Shown piece after piece: positions 34,567-42,026 of a stretch of DNA of 64,000 nt. How positions within the stretch are numbered: position 1 is the stretch's first letter; every line of letters begins with the position of its first letter. The DNA is from Planctomycetota bacterium (lineage in GTDB: Bacteria > Planctomycetota > J058). Made by a program: the position numbers and the translations under genes. Below the pieces are notes generated by a model. It was given only the letters and a program-made list of their open reading frames with translations. It was not told the origin of the DNA and did not search any database. Location of the stretch: contig JAMLIC010000038.1 in assembly GCA_023954375.1 (NCBI GenBank), positions 1 to 64,000 of the forward strand. Reading direction: 5' to 3'.

Positions 34567-35880
34567 ATGGCCCGCATCGTCGTCATCTCGGACGACCCCG
34601 ACACCCGGACCCACGCCGTCCAGGCCCTCGACCGGGAGCACGACATCGTGGCCTGCGCGCGCCCCGACCGCGCCCAGGCGGCCGCGCTGCGCGAGTCGTC
34701 GCCGGACCTGATCGTGATCGACATGGCGTCGCTCTTCGACCCGGTCGACGTCCTCGGCCCGGCGGCGCGGCTGGAGAAGCGGCGCTCGGCCGAGTCGACG
34801 GTCACCCTGCGCACGCGCGCGCCGGCGGTGCTCGTCCTCCTCGCGCCCGGCGAGGAGGAGCGGGTGATCGCCTGCTTCGACGCCGGCGCCGACGACTACC
34901 TGCCGCTGCCGCTCGACGCGCGCGCGCTCAAGGCCAAGGTGGAGCGCGTGCTCGTGCAGCGGCTGGGCCTGTGGGGGCTCGACCCGGCCCTCGACCCGAT
35001 CGCGATCTCGGACGACGGCCGGATCCTCAGCGGCGCCTTCGACGACGACGAGGAGGAGGACGGCCCGGTCCAGGCGAACCTCGGCCGCTACGAGGTGCGC
35101 GGGACGCTGGGCAAGGGCGGCTACGGCGTCGTCTACCGGGCCTGGGACCTGGCGCTCGAGCGCGAGGTCGCGCTCAAGGTCCTGCCGCGCGACATGCACG
35201 ACAACGCCGAGGCGGTGGCCCGCTTCTTCCGCGAGTCGACGGCGATCGCGCGGCTGAACCACCCGAACATCGTGCGCTTCTACGAGGTCGGCGCCTTCCA
35301 GGGCCGCTACTACTTCACCATGGAGCTCGTCGCGGGCCGCACGCTCAAGGACCTGGCCGACAAGGAGGCGCCGCTGCCGACGAAGAAGGCGGCGCGCTAC
35401 GTGGCCGGGATCTGCCGGGCGCTGGCGGCCCTCGACTCGCTCGGGCTCGTCCACCGCGACGTGAAGCCCGAGAACGTGATCGTCACGGCGACGGGCGAGG
35501 TGAAGCTGATCGACTTCGGCCTGGTGAAGATCCGCGACACGGCCGCGATCACCTCGCAGGACGACGTCCTGGGTACGCCCTACTTCATGGCGCCGGAGTA
35601 CATCCGCGCCCCGGGCGTCCCGGACATCCGCTACGACCTCTACGCGCTGGGGATCACCTTCTTCCACCTGCTCACGGGCGAGTACCCCTTCGACGGCAAG
35701 AACGCCGCGCACGTCATGGAGAAGCACCTCCGCTGCCCGCCGCCGCGCGTGAGCACCTACCAGCCGGGGGTGCCGCTGATCGCCGAGAAGGTGATCGAGC
35801 GCCTCCTGCAGAAGGACCCCGAGAAGCGCCCGCGCACCCCGGACGACGTGCTCGTCATGCTCCGCCCCCTCCTCAGGTGA
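34567..35880 (+). CDS. Receiver-like domain fused to Ser/Thr protein kinase
   Basis: 437 residues. Residues 1-130 resemble a response-regulator receiver: acidic pair Asp9-Asp10 and a phosphoacceptor-like Asp52 in DLIVIDM. The conserved lysine of GADDYLxKP is replaced by Leu (ADDYLPLPLD), so phosphorylation-dependent switching is doubtful. Residues 175-435 are a complete Hanks kinase: LGKGGYGVVY P-loop, Lys204 in VALKVL, Glu223, catalytic HRDVKPEN (Asp298) and Asp316 of DFG. Unlike PknB-type kinases it has no transmembrane segment, so it is cytoplasmic. GGAGGGGGAGG precedes the ATG. The recurrent 3' element overlaps its stop codon. Confidence 0.92.
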   Translation: MARIVVISDDPDTRTHAVQALDREHDIVACARPDRAQAAALRESSPDLIVIDMASLFDPVDVLGPAARLEKRRSAESTVTLRTRAPAVLVLLAPGEEERVIACFDAGADDYLPLPLDARALKAKVERVLVQRLGLWGLDPALDPIAISDDGRILSGAFDDDEEEDGPVQANLGRYEVRGTLGKGGYGVVYRAWDLALEREVALKVLPRDMHDNAEAVARFFRESTAIARLNHPNIVRFYEVGAFQGRYYFTMELVAGRTLKDLADKEAPLPTKKAARYVAGICRALAALDSLGLVHRDVKPENVIVTATGEVKLIDFGLVKIRDTAAITSQDDVLGTPYFMAPEYIRAPGVPDIRYDLYALGITFFHLLTGEYPFDGKNAAHVMEKHLRCPPPRVSTYQPGVPLIAEKVIERLLQKDPEKRPRTPDDVLVMLRPLLR

Positions 35881-35915
35881 TCGACGGCTGCGGCCGCGGA
35901 TGCCGGCCGTTGCGG
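35878..35915 (+). repeat. Recurrent GC-rich 3' element, copy 3 (after the kinase)
   Basis: Starts at the kinase stop as TGATCGA, then CGGCTGCGGCCG, CGGATGC and CCGTTGCGG. It aligns over its full length with the copy after aceA (58-94, minus) and shares a 23-base identical core with the copy after gspH. Confidence 0.55.
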
Positions 35916-35966
35916 CGCGCGCAGGTCGTAGGATCAGGCTGGTGACGCTCTCCTGCGCTGAGCGGC

Positions 35967-35972
35967 TACGCT
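35967..35972 (+). promoter_or_regulatory. TANNNT box, leaderless-type start (PH-like gene)
   Basis: TACGCT is followed after 6 bases (GGCGGG) by the GTG at 35979. There is no Shine-Dalgarno, so transcription probably begins at or next to the start codon. Confidence 0.55.
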
Positions 35973-35978
35973 GGCGGG

Positions 35979-36560
35979 GTGCATCCCCGCGCCGCGCCCG
36001 AAGCCCGTGACCCCGGCGACCGCGAGGACGCGCTCACCGCCTCGCTCGAGCCCGGCGAGCGCCTCGTGTGGTGCGAGCGGACGCGGCTCGGGGCCCGCGG
36101 GGCGGTCGCGGTCATGCTCTACCCCGACGCCGGGCTGAGCACCGCCGTCCTCCTCGTGTTCGTCGCCACGCCGCTCCTGCTGGCGGTGACCCTCGCGCGC
36201 CAGGTGGCGGCGGGCCGCCCGCCGTCGTGGCCCGACCTCCTCGTCATCCTCGCGGTCGCCGGGGTCACCTTCCCGATCGCCTGCGCGAGCGGCGCGCTCC
36301 TCCTCGAGGAGTACGCCGGGCTCGTGAGCAGCCGCTACGGGATCACCGACCGGGGCCGCGTGCTGGTGGTCACCGGCCCCGCGACGACGATCCACAAGGC
36401 GCGGGACCTCCGCGGTATCGGCTGCGGGCGCGGCCCGGTCGGGGACGTGGTGGCGGTCGTCGACGGCCAGCGGCGACCGCTCTTCCACGCCGTCCCCGAC
36501 CCGGCCGCCGTGGCGGACCTCCTCCGCGGCCTGCAGGGCGGGCCGAAGGAGGCCGCGTGA
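35979..36560 (+). CDS. Two-pass membrane protein with bacterial-PH-like domain
   Basis: 193 residues. Two transmembrane helices lie around residues 54-68 (STAVLLVFVATPLLLAVTL) and 87-108 (LLVILAVAGVTFPIACASGAL). They are flanked by LEPGERLVWCERT before and RYGITDRGRVLVVTGPA after, the pattern of DUF304/bPH proteins in which a beta-rich PH domain is split around a membrane hairpin. Function unknown; it may sense or organise membranes. Its stop overlaps the next start (GTGA). Confidence 0.7.
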   Translation: MHPRAAPEARDPGDREDALTASLEPGERLVWCERTRLGARGAVAVMLYPDAGLSTAVLLVFVATPLLLAVTLARQVAAGRPPSWPDLLVILAVAGVTFPIACASGALLLEEYAGLVSSRYGITDRGRVLVVTGPATTIHKARDLRGIGCGRGPVGDVVAVVDGQRRPLFHAVPDPAAVADLLRGLQGGPKEAA

Positions 36561-37270
36561 GCGACGCCCGCCTGCGCGACCTCGAGCGCCGCTGGCGCGA
36601 GACCGGCGACCCCGACGACGGCGCGGTCTGGCTGCGCGCGCGCCTGCGGGCGGGCGACCTCGACCGGGACCGCCTGGACCTCGCCGCCTACTGCGGGCAT
36701 CCCGCCGCGCAGCGCCTGTCCGACCGCCGCCCGCCGCCGGGCGACGCCTGGGACTGGGGCGAGGGCCTCGTGCTGGCCGAGGTCGCGCCGCTGAACCCTC
36801 CGCAGGCGTCGACGGGCCGCCGCATCCGCGCGCAGACGACCTCGTGGGCGGCGCTCGGGTTCGCCCGCGAGGTGTGCGCCCGAGCGTGCGTCGCCGCCGG
36901 TGAGGTCGTCCTCGACCTCGCCCGCCGCCCCGAGGCCGTCGAGGGCCTCGACGCCGCCCGCCGCTGGCTCGTCAGCCGGAGCCAGGCGGAGCGCGCCCGG
37001 GCCAGCGCGGCCGAAGACCGTCTCGAGGACCTGCTGCGGTCGCGCCGCGACGCCGGCGAAGACGACCGCGACGAGGACGACCCTGCCCGGGCGGCGCTCG
37101 ACGCCTGCCGCCTCGCGGCCGGCGCCGCGGCGGTGGGAGGGAGCGACCTCCGCGCTGCGGCGAGGACGCTCGACGCCGCCGCGGGAGCGCGCGGCGCGCC
37201 CGCGGCGGTGCTCGACGCGGTCGCGGCCGTGCTGACCAGGTGGGCGCTCGGGGAGGGCGTCGACCAGTAG
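36557..37270 (+). CDS. Uncharacterised helical protein with AAYCGHPAAQ motif
   Basis: 237 residues from a GTG coupled to the upstream gene. The N-terminus LRDLERRWRETGDPDDGAVW and RLDLAAYCGHPAAQRL form a recognisable helical repeat-like module, seen also in the protein encoded at 37577-38182 (LERRV ... RLALAALCGHPAAAA). The rest is Ala/Arg-rich helix with an acidic patch (DAGEDDRDEDD). I recognise the motif as recurring in hypothetical proteins but know no function. The two paralogous genes converge here. Confidence 0.65.
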   Translation: MSDARLRDLERRWRETGDPDDGAVWLRARLRAGDLDRDRLDLAAYCGHPAAQRLSDRRPPPGDAWDWGEGLVLAEVAPLNPPQASTGRRIRAQTTSWAALGFAREVCARACVAAGEVVLDLARRPEAVEGLDAARRWLVSRSQAERARASAAEDRLEDLLRSRRDAGEDDRDEDDPARAALDACRLAAGAAAVGGSDLRAAARTLDAAAGARGAPAAVLDAVAAVLTRWALGEGVDQ

Positions 37271-37510
37271 CGCTTCTTCCGCGACGAGGTCCGCTTCTCC
37301 GTCGACTTCTTGCGCGACGACGACGCCTTCTTCTTGCCCGACGACGCCTTCTTGCCGGACGTCTTCTTCCCGACGACGCCTTCTGCTTCCCCGACGACTT
37401 CGGCGTGGGGATCGCCCGCCGCGGCTGGGTGCGCGGCGGGGAGGTGCTCGACGCGCTGCCCTGCGAGGCGTTCCTGGCGGCGGTCGCGCCCGGGCGCCGC
37501 GCGACGTGAA
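37271..37510 (-). pseudogene. Frameshifted Lys/Ser-rich histone H1-like ORF
   Basis: On the minus strand one frame reads a Ser/Thr/Pro-rich stretch ending PKSSGKQKASSG. A second frame continues directly with KKTSGKKASSGKKKASSSRK and ends KKRYW. A single missing base between 37368 and 37369 explains the switch: the local 18-base repeat TTCTTGCCCGACGACGCC loses its G there. Joined, it would be a small very basic H1/HC2-like nucleoid protein. The start is unclear and the frame runs on antisense into the gene at 36557-37270. Confidence 0.4.
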
Positions 37511-37576
37511 CCGGTGCGCCGCCGCACGAGGTTCGACGAGGTCGGCCCGCGGCCGCGCTCTACGCGAGGGTGCGCG

Positions 37577-38182
37577 CTAACCTGCGCCGAGGAGGTGCGC
37601 GAGGAAGGCCGTGCGGGTGCGCTCGTTCCAGTCGAGCCACTTGAAGGACGGCGGCCGCTCACCCCGGGCCAGCGCCGCGGCCGCCCGGGCGACCTCCCGG
37701 GCGGCCCGCGCCACGGCGGCCGCCTCGAACTCGGTCTCGAGCACGAGGCGCTGGACCTCGTCGGCCGCGTGGCTCGCCGTCGCCTCGAGGCGGCCCGTGA
37801 GGTCCGGCGTCCCGCGGCGCACGAGCTCCTCGACGGTGACGACGGTCAGCACCGCGGCCCGGACGTCGGCCCCGGGGGACGTCGCGAGGAGCGCTTCGAC
37901 CTGGGCCTTCAGGTCGGCTGCCGCCCCGGCGGCGAGCGCGACGAGCGCCGGGCCGTCGAAGCGCGCGAGCGCGCGGAGGGGCCAGCCGTGCAGCGGCCCC
38001 TCCTCGGGCGCCACGTCGAGCGCGGCCGCCGCGGCGGGATGACCGCACAGCGCGGCGAGCGCGAGCCGCTCGGCGGGGAGGTCACCCGACCGCGCCCGCT
38101 CGAGGAGCAGCGCGGCCTCGTCCAGCAGGCCGGCCGTCGCGCGGACGCGGCGCTCCAGCGCGCGGCGGCGGGCGTCGGTCAC
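37577..38182 (-). CDS. Uncharacterised helical protein with AALCGHPAAAA motif
   Basis: 201 residues from a GTG that overlaps the previous stop (GTGA). The N-terminus (DARRRALERRVRAT ... RLALAALCGHPAAAAAL) matches the module at the start of the 36557-37270 protein. The C-terminus ends with PSFKWLDWNERTRTAFLAHL. It appears fully helical and Ala-rich. It follows the HEAT-repeat membrane protein in an operon. No function can be assigned. Confidence 0.65.
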   Translation of the reverse strand: MTDARRRALERRVRATAGLLDEAALLLERARSGDLPAERLALAALCGHPAAAAALDVAPEEGPLHGWPLRALARFDGPALVALAAGAAADLKAQVEALLATSPGADVRAAVLTVVTVEELVRRGTPDLTGRLEATASHAADEVQRLVLETEFEAAAVARAAREVARAAAALARGERPPSFKWLDWNERTRTAFLAHLLGAG

Positions 38183-39396
38183 GTCGTGGCCCCGAGCGCC
38201 TCGGCGAGCCCCTCCAGCCGCTCGACCAGCCCGTCGGCGAGCGGGTTGTCCCCCGGCGGATGCACCGCGCGCAGGCGCGCCTTGCCCTCCTCGAGCCGCG
38301 AGAGCGTCTCGAGCCGGTCCGGACCGAGACCGCCGGCGCGGTCGACGACCGCCTCGAGGGCCTCGACGGCGGCGTTGCACACCTCGTAGCGGTCGCTCGC
38401 CACCCAGCGGGCGAGGAGCGGGGCGTCCTCGGGCTGGCCGTGGTCGACGAACACCCACAGGAGCTCGGCCGTGGTCTCCGCGCGCGCGAGGAGCGGGCAG
38501 GCGGCGGCGCGCGCCTCGCGCCCCGGGACGCGGTCGATCGCCTCGAGCGCGCGCGCGCGCAGCGCCTCGTCGGTCGCCGGGTCGGACATCGCGTGGGCCA
38601 GGAGCGTGGCCGCGAGCGACCGGCGGCTGCCCGTCCCGTCCGACGCGCTGGTGGCGCGCAGGAGGCCCTCGGCGTAGGCGACGCGCACGGCCGGCCGGGC
38701 CTCGCCCGGCGCCTCGCTGGCGACGAGGTCGCCCTGCGCGTCGAGCTGCGCCAGGGTCCGGGCCGCCTCGGCCGCGACCGCGTCGGCCGGGTCGCGCACC
38801 CGCTCGCGCAGGAGGTCGCGCACCCTCGACCAGCCGTCGGGGTGCCGCGCGAGGGCCAGCAGCGCCAGGTGGGCGGCCTCGCGCTCGTCGGGCGCCGCGG
38901 CGGTCGACGCGTCGTGGAGGAGCGGGAAGGCCACGTCCGGCGGGAAGGCGCCGCCCAGGCGCCGCGCCGCCCGCTCGCGGACGAGCGGCGACGCGTGGCC
39001 GAGCAGCGCCGCCAGCTCGTGGCCGACCGTGGCCGTGTCGACCGCGAGCAGGGCCCGCCGCTCCTCGGCGCGCGCCAGCAGCGGCCGGAGCGCCAGCTCC
39101 CAGCCGACGAACAGCCATCCCGGCGCGGCGAACAGCGTCAGCCCCTCGAGCGGCGGCCGCCCCAGCGCGCGCGCGAGCAGGTGCAGCCCCACCGCCACCA
39201 CCAGCGCCCCGCAGCCGACCTGCGTCAGCCGCGTCATCGCCACGACCGGCGGGATCCCGACGGCGAACGCGGCCACGCCGGCGACCACGGGCCGCTCCTG
39301 CGCGAGCGGGCCGAGCTCGGCCGCGAGCAAGAGCGCGAGGCCGAGGAGCACGGCGCAGACGGCGAGGAAGTGGTGCAGGCGAGCCGAGCCGACCAT
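38179..39396 (-). CDS. Membrane protein with HEAT-like repeats
   Basis: 405 residues from the ATG at 39396. I chose it because TAGCAT lies 8 bases upstream (leaderless-type start); an in-frame ATG at 39435 would add 13 residues. Three or four transmembrane segments fill residues about 8-105 (FLAVCAVLLGLALLLAAELG, VVAGVAAFAVGIPPVVAMT, GALVVAVGLHLLARAL). After about residue 120 come HEAT/armadillo-like repeats (LLGHASPLVRERAARRLGG, REAAHLALLALARHPDGW, RVAYAEGLLRATSA). It probably is a membrane-anchored scaffold. Coupled to the next gene by GTGA. Confidence 0.72.
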   Translation of the reverse strand: MVGSARLHHFLAVCAVLLGLALLLAAELGPLAQERPVVAGVAAFAVGIPPVVAMTRLTQVGCGALVVAVGLHLLARALGRPPLEGLTLFAAPGWLFVGWELALRPLLARAEERRALLAVDTATVGHELAALLGHASPLVRERAARRLGGAFPPDVAFPLLHDASTAAAPDEREAAHLALLALARHPDGWSRVRDLLRERVRDPADAVAAEAARTLAQLDAQGDLVASEAPGEARPAVRVAYAEGLLRATSASDGTGSRRSLAATLLAHAMSDPATDEALRARALEAIDRVPGREARAAACPLLARAETTAELLWVFVDHGQPEDAPLLARWVASDRYEVCNAAVEALEAVVDRAGGLGPDRLETLSRLEEGKARLRAVHPPGDNPLADGLVERLEGLAEALGATT

Positions 39397-39404
39397 CCCG
39401 GTCG

Positions 39405-39410
39405 ATGCTA
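39405..39410 (-). promoter_or_regulatory. TANNNT box, leaderless-type start (HEAT membrane protein)
   Basis: On the minus strand TAGCAT at 39410-39405 is followed after 8 bases by the ATG at 39396, with no Shine-Dalgarno between. Confidence 0.5.
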
Positions 39411-39474
39411 CCGCGGAACCCGACCCCGTCCCCATGTCCGATCAGCGGCCAGGGCGCTCGGGATCATGACCCGG

Positions 39475-40398
39475 TCAAAAGCTCAGCTTCGCCCGCGGGT
39501 CGCCCGCGCCGAGCTCCTCGGCCAGCTTCGCCAGCGGCTCGAGCCGCTCGGGCGGGCCGTCGGGTAGGACGATCACGACGCGCGCGTAGAGGTTGCCCTT
39601 CTCGCCGCCGCGCCCGCGCGCGCCGAGGCCGCGCAGGCGGAAGCTCTGCCCGCCCTGCGTGCCCGGCGGGAGCTTGAGGCTCACCTCGCCCGTCGGCCCG
39701 GGGAAGCTCACCTTCCCGCCCCGCACCGCCTCGGCGACCGTGACGGGCACCTCGACGTGCAGGTCGTCGCCCTCGCGCCGATACGCCGGGTGCGGCGCGA
39801 CCTTGAGCCGCAGGTAGAGGTCGCCCGCCGGCGCGCCGGGCTCGCCCGGCTGGCCGAGGCCCGACAGGCGCAGCGTCTGGCCGTCGACGGCCCCCTCGGG
39901 CACCTTCACCTCGACGCGCCCCCGCCCGGGCAGGACGACCGTCGTCGCGCCGCCGCGCACGGCGAGCGGCAGGTCGAGCTCGAGCTCCGCCTGCACGTCG
40001 GCGCCGCGGCGCGGCCCGCGGCGGCCGAACCGGCCGCCGAAGATGCTCCCGAGGATGTCCTCGAAGCCGGCCTCCTGGCCGAAGCTCTCGCTCCACGAGC
40101 CGAAGTCGAAGGGCGCCCCGCCGACGCCGCCCATGCGCCGGAGCTGCTCCGCCTTCTGCTCGTCGAAGCCCGCCTGCAGCGCGACGTCGCCGAACTCGTC
40201 GTAGAGCTTGCGCTTCTTCGGGTCGGACAGCACCGCGTAGGCCGCGCTGACCTCCTTGAAGCGCGCCTCCGCCTGCTTGTCGCCCGGGTTGACGTCCGGG
40301 TGCAGCTTGCGCGCCAGCTTGCGGTACTCGGCGCGGACCTCGTCCGCGCTCGCCGTCCGCGAGACGCCCAGCACCGCGTAGAGGTCCTTGGAGGCCAT
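39475..40398 (-). CDS. DnaJ-class co-chaperone (CbpA type)
   Basis: 307 residues. The J domain spans residues 3-68 with the invariant HPD in RKLARKLHPDVNPGD. A short Gly/Phe-rich region (about 90-125) follows, then two DnaJ C-terminal beta-sandwich domains (AELELDLPLAVRGGATTVVL, GKVSFPGPTGEVSLKLPPGT). The cysteine-rich zinc finger of DnaJ is absent, so this is a type II/CbpA-like Hsp40 that stimulates DnaK. I chose ATG 40398 with GAGGAG upstream over a longer start at 40443. Confidence 0.92.
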   Translation of the reverse strand: MASKDLYAVLGVSRTASADEVRAEYRKLARKLHPDVNPGDKQAEARFKEVSAAYAVLSDPKKRKLYDEFGDVALQAGFDEQKAEQLRRMGGVGGAPFDFGSWSESFGQEAGFEDILGSIFGGRFGRRGPRRGADVQAELELDLPLAVRGGATTVVLPGRGRVEVKVPEGAVDGQTLRLSGLGQPGEPGAPAGDLYLRLKVAPHPAYRREGDDLHVEVPVTVAEAVRGGKVSFPGPTGEVSLKLPPGTQGGQSFRLRGLGARGRGGEKGNLYARVVIVLPDGPPERLEPLAKLAEELGAGDPRAKLSF

Positions 40399-40521
40399 GG
40401 GCTCCTCATTTACCCGGGCCCCGGGCGCGTTGCCAAGGGCCACCTGCGCGCTTCGTGTACACGACGAGGCGGCCCCGGCTCATGCGAGCGAGGGCCGCCC
40501 CGACCGCGATCCCGGAGGGAC

Positions 40522-40761
40522 CTAGCCGACCATGAAGTCGTGCGGACGAACGGTCTTGCGGCCGTTCTCCTTCGCGCGCGACGCGGCCTGCTGCAGGTAC
40601 CACTCCACGACGCTGTTCAGGCCCGTGAGCGCGTCGCTGGCGACGTTGCAGTCCTTGCTCTTCAGGTACTCCTTCGCCTTGCTGGCGACGACGTACGTGC
40701 GGTCCGCGCCAGCGCCCGCCTTGGCCTTCGACTTCCCACCGGCAGCCTTCTTCTTCGCCAT
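40522..40761 (-). CDS. Bacterial histone-fold DNA-binding protein
   Basis: 79 residues from the ATG at 40761 (GGAG about 8 bases upstream). A Lys-rich N-terminal tail (AKKKAAGGKSKAKAG) precedes one histone fold: short helix (VVASKAKEYLKS), long central helix (NVASDALTGLNSVVEWYLQQ) and RAKENGRKTVRPHDF, the loop-helix end typical of histone-fold proteins. This matches the small single-fold histones described in some bacteria, for example Bdellovibrio Bd0055. It would dimerise and bind or coat DNA. It stands alone in the reverse direction, with an inverted repeat in its upstream region. Confidence 0.85.
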   Translation of the reverse strand: MAKKKAAGGKSKAKAGAGADRTYVVASKAKEYLKSKDCNVASDALTGLNSVVEWYLQQAASRAKENGRKTVRPHDFMVG

Positions 40762-40807
40762 GTTCGTCACTCCCTCATCTGTCCTGATCGTGCAGGAAAG
40801 GGTCCAA

Positions 40808-40826
40808 ACGAGCCCGTCCGGCTCGT
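40808..40826. promoter_or_regulatory. Inverted repeat upstream of the histone-fold gene
   Basis: ACGAGCC (40808-40814) and GGCTCGT (40820-40826) are exact inverses 5 bases apart, about 47 bases before the histone start. It could be an operator or a 5'-UTR hairpin. TACATT nearby on the minus strand resembles a -10 box, but its -35 is unclear. The C6/T7/G5 string around 40861-40880 marks the far edge of this gap. Confidence 0.4.
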
Positions 40827-40951
40827 GGGGCACAATGTAGCGACCCCCTCCGACAAGTCACCCCCCTTTTTTTCGGGGGCTTGGGGCCGGTTCTCGGCAG
40901 GGGAGGGCTGGCGGGGCGCCCACGGGCCGCTCCGCGGCCTGCGAGGCGGGG

Positions 40952-40957
40952 TAGGCT
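40952..40957 (+). promoter_or_regulatory. TANNNT box, leaderless-type start (VWA gene)
   Basis: TAGGCT is followed after 6 bases by the GTG at 40964 with no Shine-Dalgarno, the same layout as at 35967. Confidence 0.55.
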
Positions 40958-40963
40958 GGGGCC

Positions 40964-41638
40964 GTGACGATCACCGGGGCGGCGCTGGGCGCCTGGGCGG
41001 GGGGGGTGGCGTTGGGGCTCGTGTGGCTCCTCGAGCGCCGCGTCGGCCCCTGGGGGGTGGGGCGCCGGACCCTGCGCGGGCTGGCGGCCGTCGCCGGCGC
41101 GCTCGCGGTGGCCGGCCTCACGCTCGAGGCGGGGGAGGCGCGCACGCGGGTCCTCGTGCTCGACCTGTCGCGCTCGCTCGAGCGGGCGCGGGCCGACGTC
41201 CTCGCCGCCGCGCGCGCCGCCCGGGAGGACCTCGACCCCCGGCGTGATCGGGTCGGCTTCGTCCTGTTCGGCCGCGACGTGGTCGTCGTCCCGCCCGGAG
41301 CGGGGGCCGAGGCCGCGCCGGCGCTGCAGGCCGCGCTGGCCCGCGCGCCCGACCCGCGCGGCAGCGACGTCGGGCGCGCCCTGCGCGCCGCGCTCGAGCA
41401 GGGCGGCCCGCGGGCGCAGGTCGTCCTCGTGAGCGACGGGCGCGACACCGGCGGCGAGGCGCTGGCCGCCGCCGGCGACCTCGCCGGCGCGGCGTCGTCC
41501 TCCACGCCTGGGCCGTCGGCGGGCCGCCGCCGCGCGGGGGCCCGCCTGGCGCGCCTCGAGGCGCCGCCGCGCGCCCCGCCGGGGGCGGCCCGGTGCCGGT
41601 CGTCCTCGAGGCGCGCGCCGCGCGCGCGGTCGAGGTGA
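40964..41638 (+). CDS. 5' part of a frameshifted VWA-type membrane protein gene
   Basis: The first ~175 codons encode an N-terminal membrane helix pair (ALGAWAGGVALGLVWLLERR, RTLRGLAAVAGALAVAGLTL) and a first von Willebrand A-like domain (ARTRVLVLDLSRSLERARAD, RAQVVLVSDGRDTGGEALAA). From about 41495 the protein continues in other frames: HAWAVGGPPPRG in frame 0, PVPVVLEARAARAVEVTLTL in frame 1, then GEALRLRGRVEAAGPDDAPE in frame 2. The gene thus runs on to 43556 with about nine frame changes. The annotated stop at 41638 is an effect of the second-last of the early switches. It is a BatA/BatB-like or glutamine-amidotransferase-like VWA protein. Confidence 0.6.
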   Translation: MTITGAALGAWAGGVALGLVWLLERRVGPWGVGRRTLRGLAAVAGALAVAGLTLEAGEARTRVLVLDLSRSLERARADVLAAARAAREDLDPRRDRVGFVLFGRDVVVVPPGAGAEAAPALQAALARAPDPRGSDVGRALRAALEQGGPRAQVVLVSDGRDTGGEALAAAGDLAGAASSSTPGPSAGRRRAGARLARLEAPPRAPPGAARCRSSSRRAPRARSR

Positions 41639-42026
41639 CGCTCACCCTCGAGGGCGGGCCGCTCGGCGGCCCGAGGCGCCCCTGGGCGTCGCGCGCGGGA
41701 CCGCCGCGCCCGACGCCCCCTTCCGCGCCCTCCTCCTCGCGCCCGCCCCGGGCCGGGCGAGGCCCTGCGCCTGCGCGGGCGCGTCGAGGCGGCGGGGCCG
41801 GACGACGCCCCGGAGGACGACGCGCTCGAGGTGGTCGTCGCCGCGCCCGGCGCGCGCCGGGCGCTCGTGATCGAGGGCGCGCCCGGCGCCGGCGCCGCGC
41901 TGGCCACGAGCCTCCGGGGGCTCGGCGGGGCCGAGGTCGTGGACGCGGCCGCGGCCCCGCCGCCCTCGAGGCGCCGCTCGACCTCGTCGTCGTGGTCGAC
42001 GTCCGGCGCCGGCGCTCGCGCCGCTC

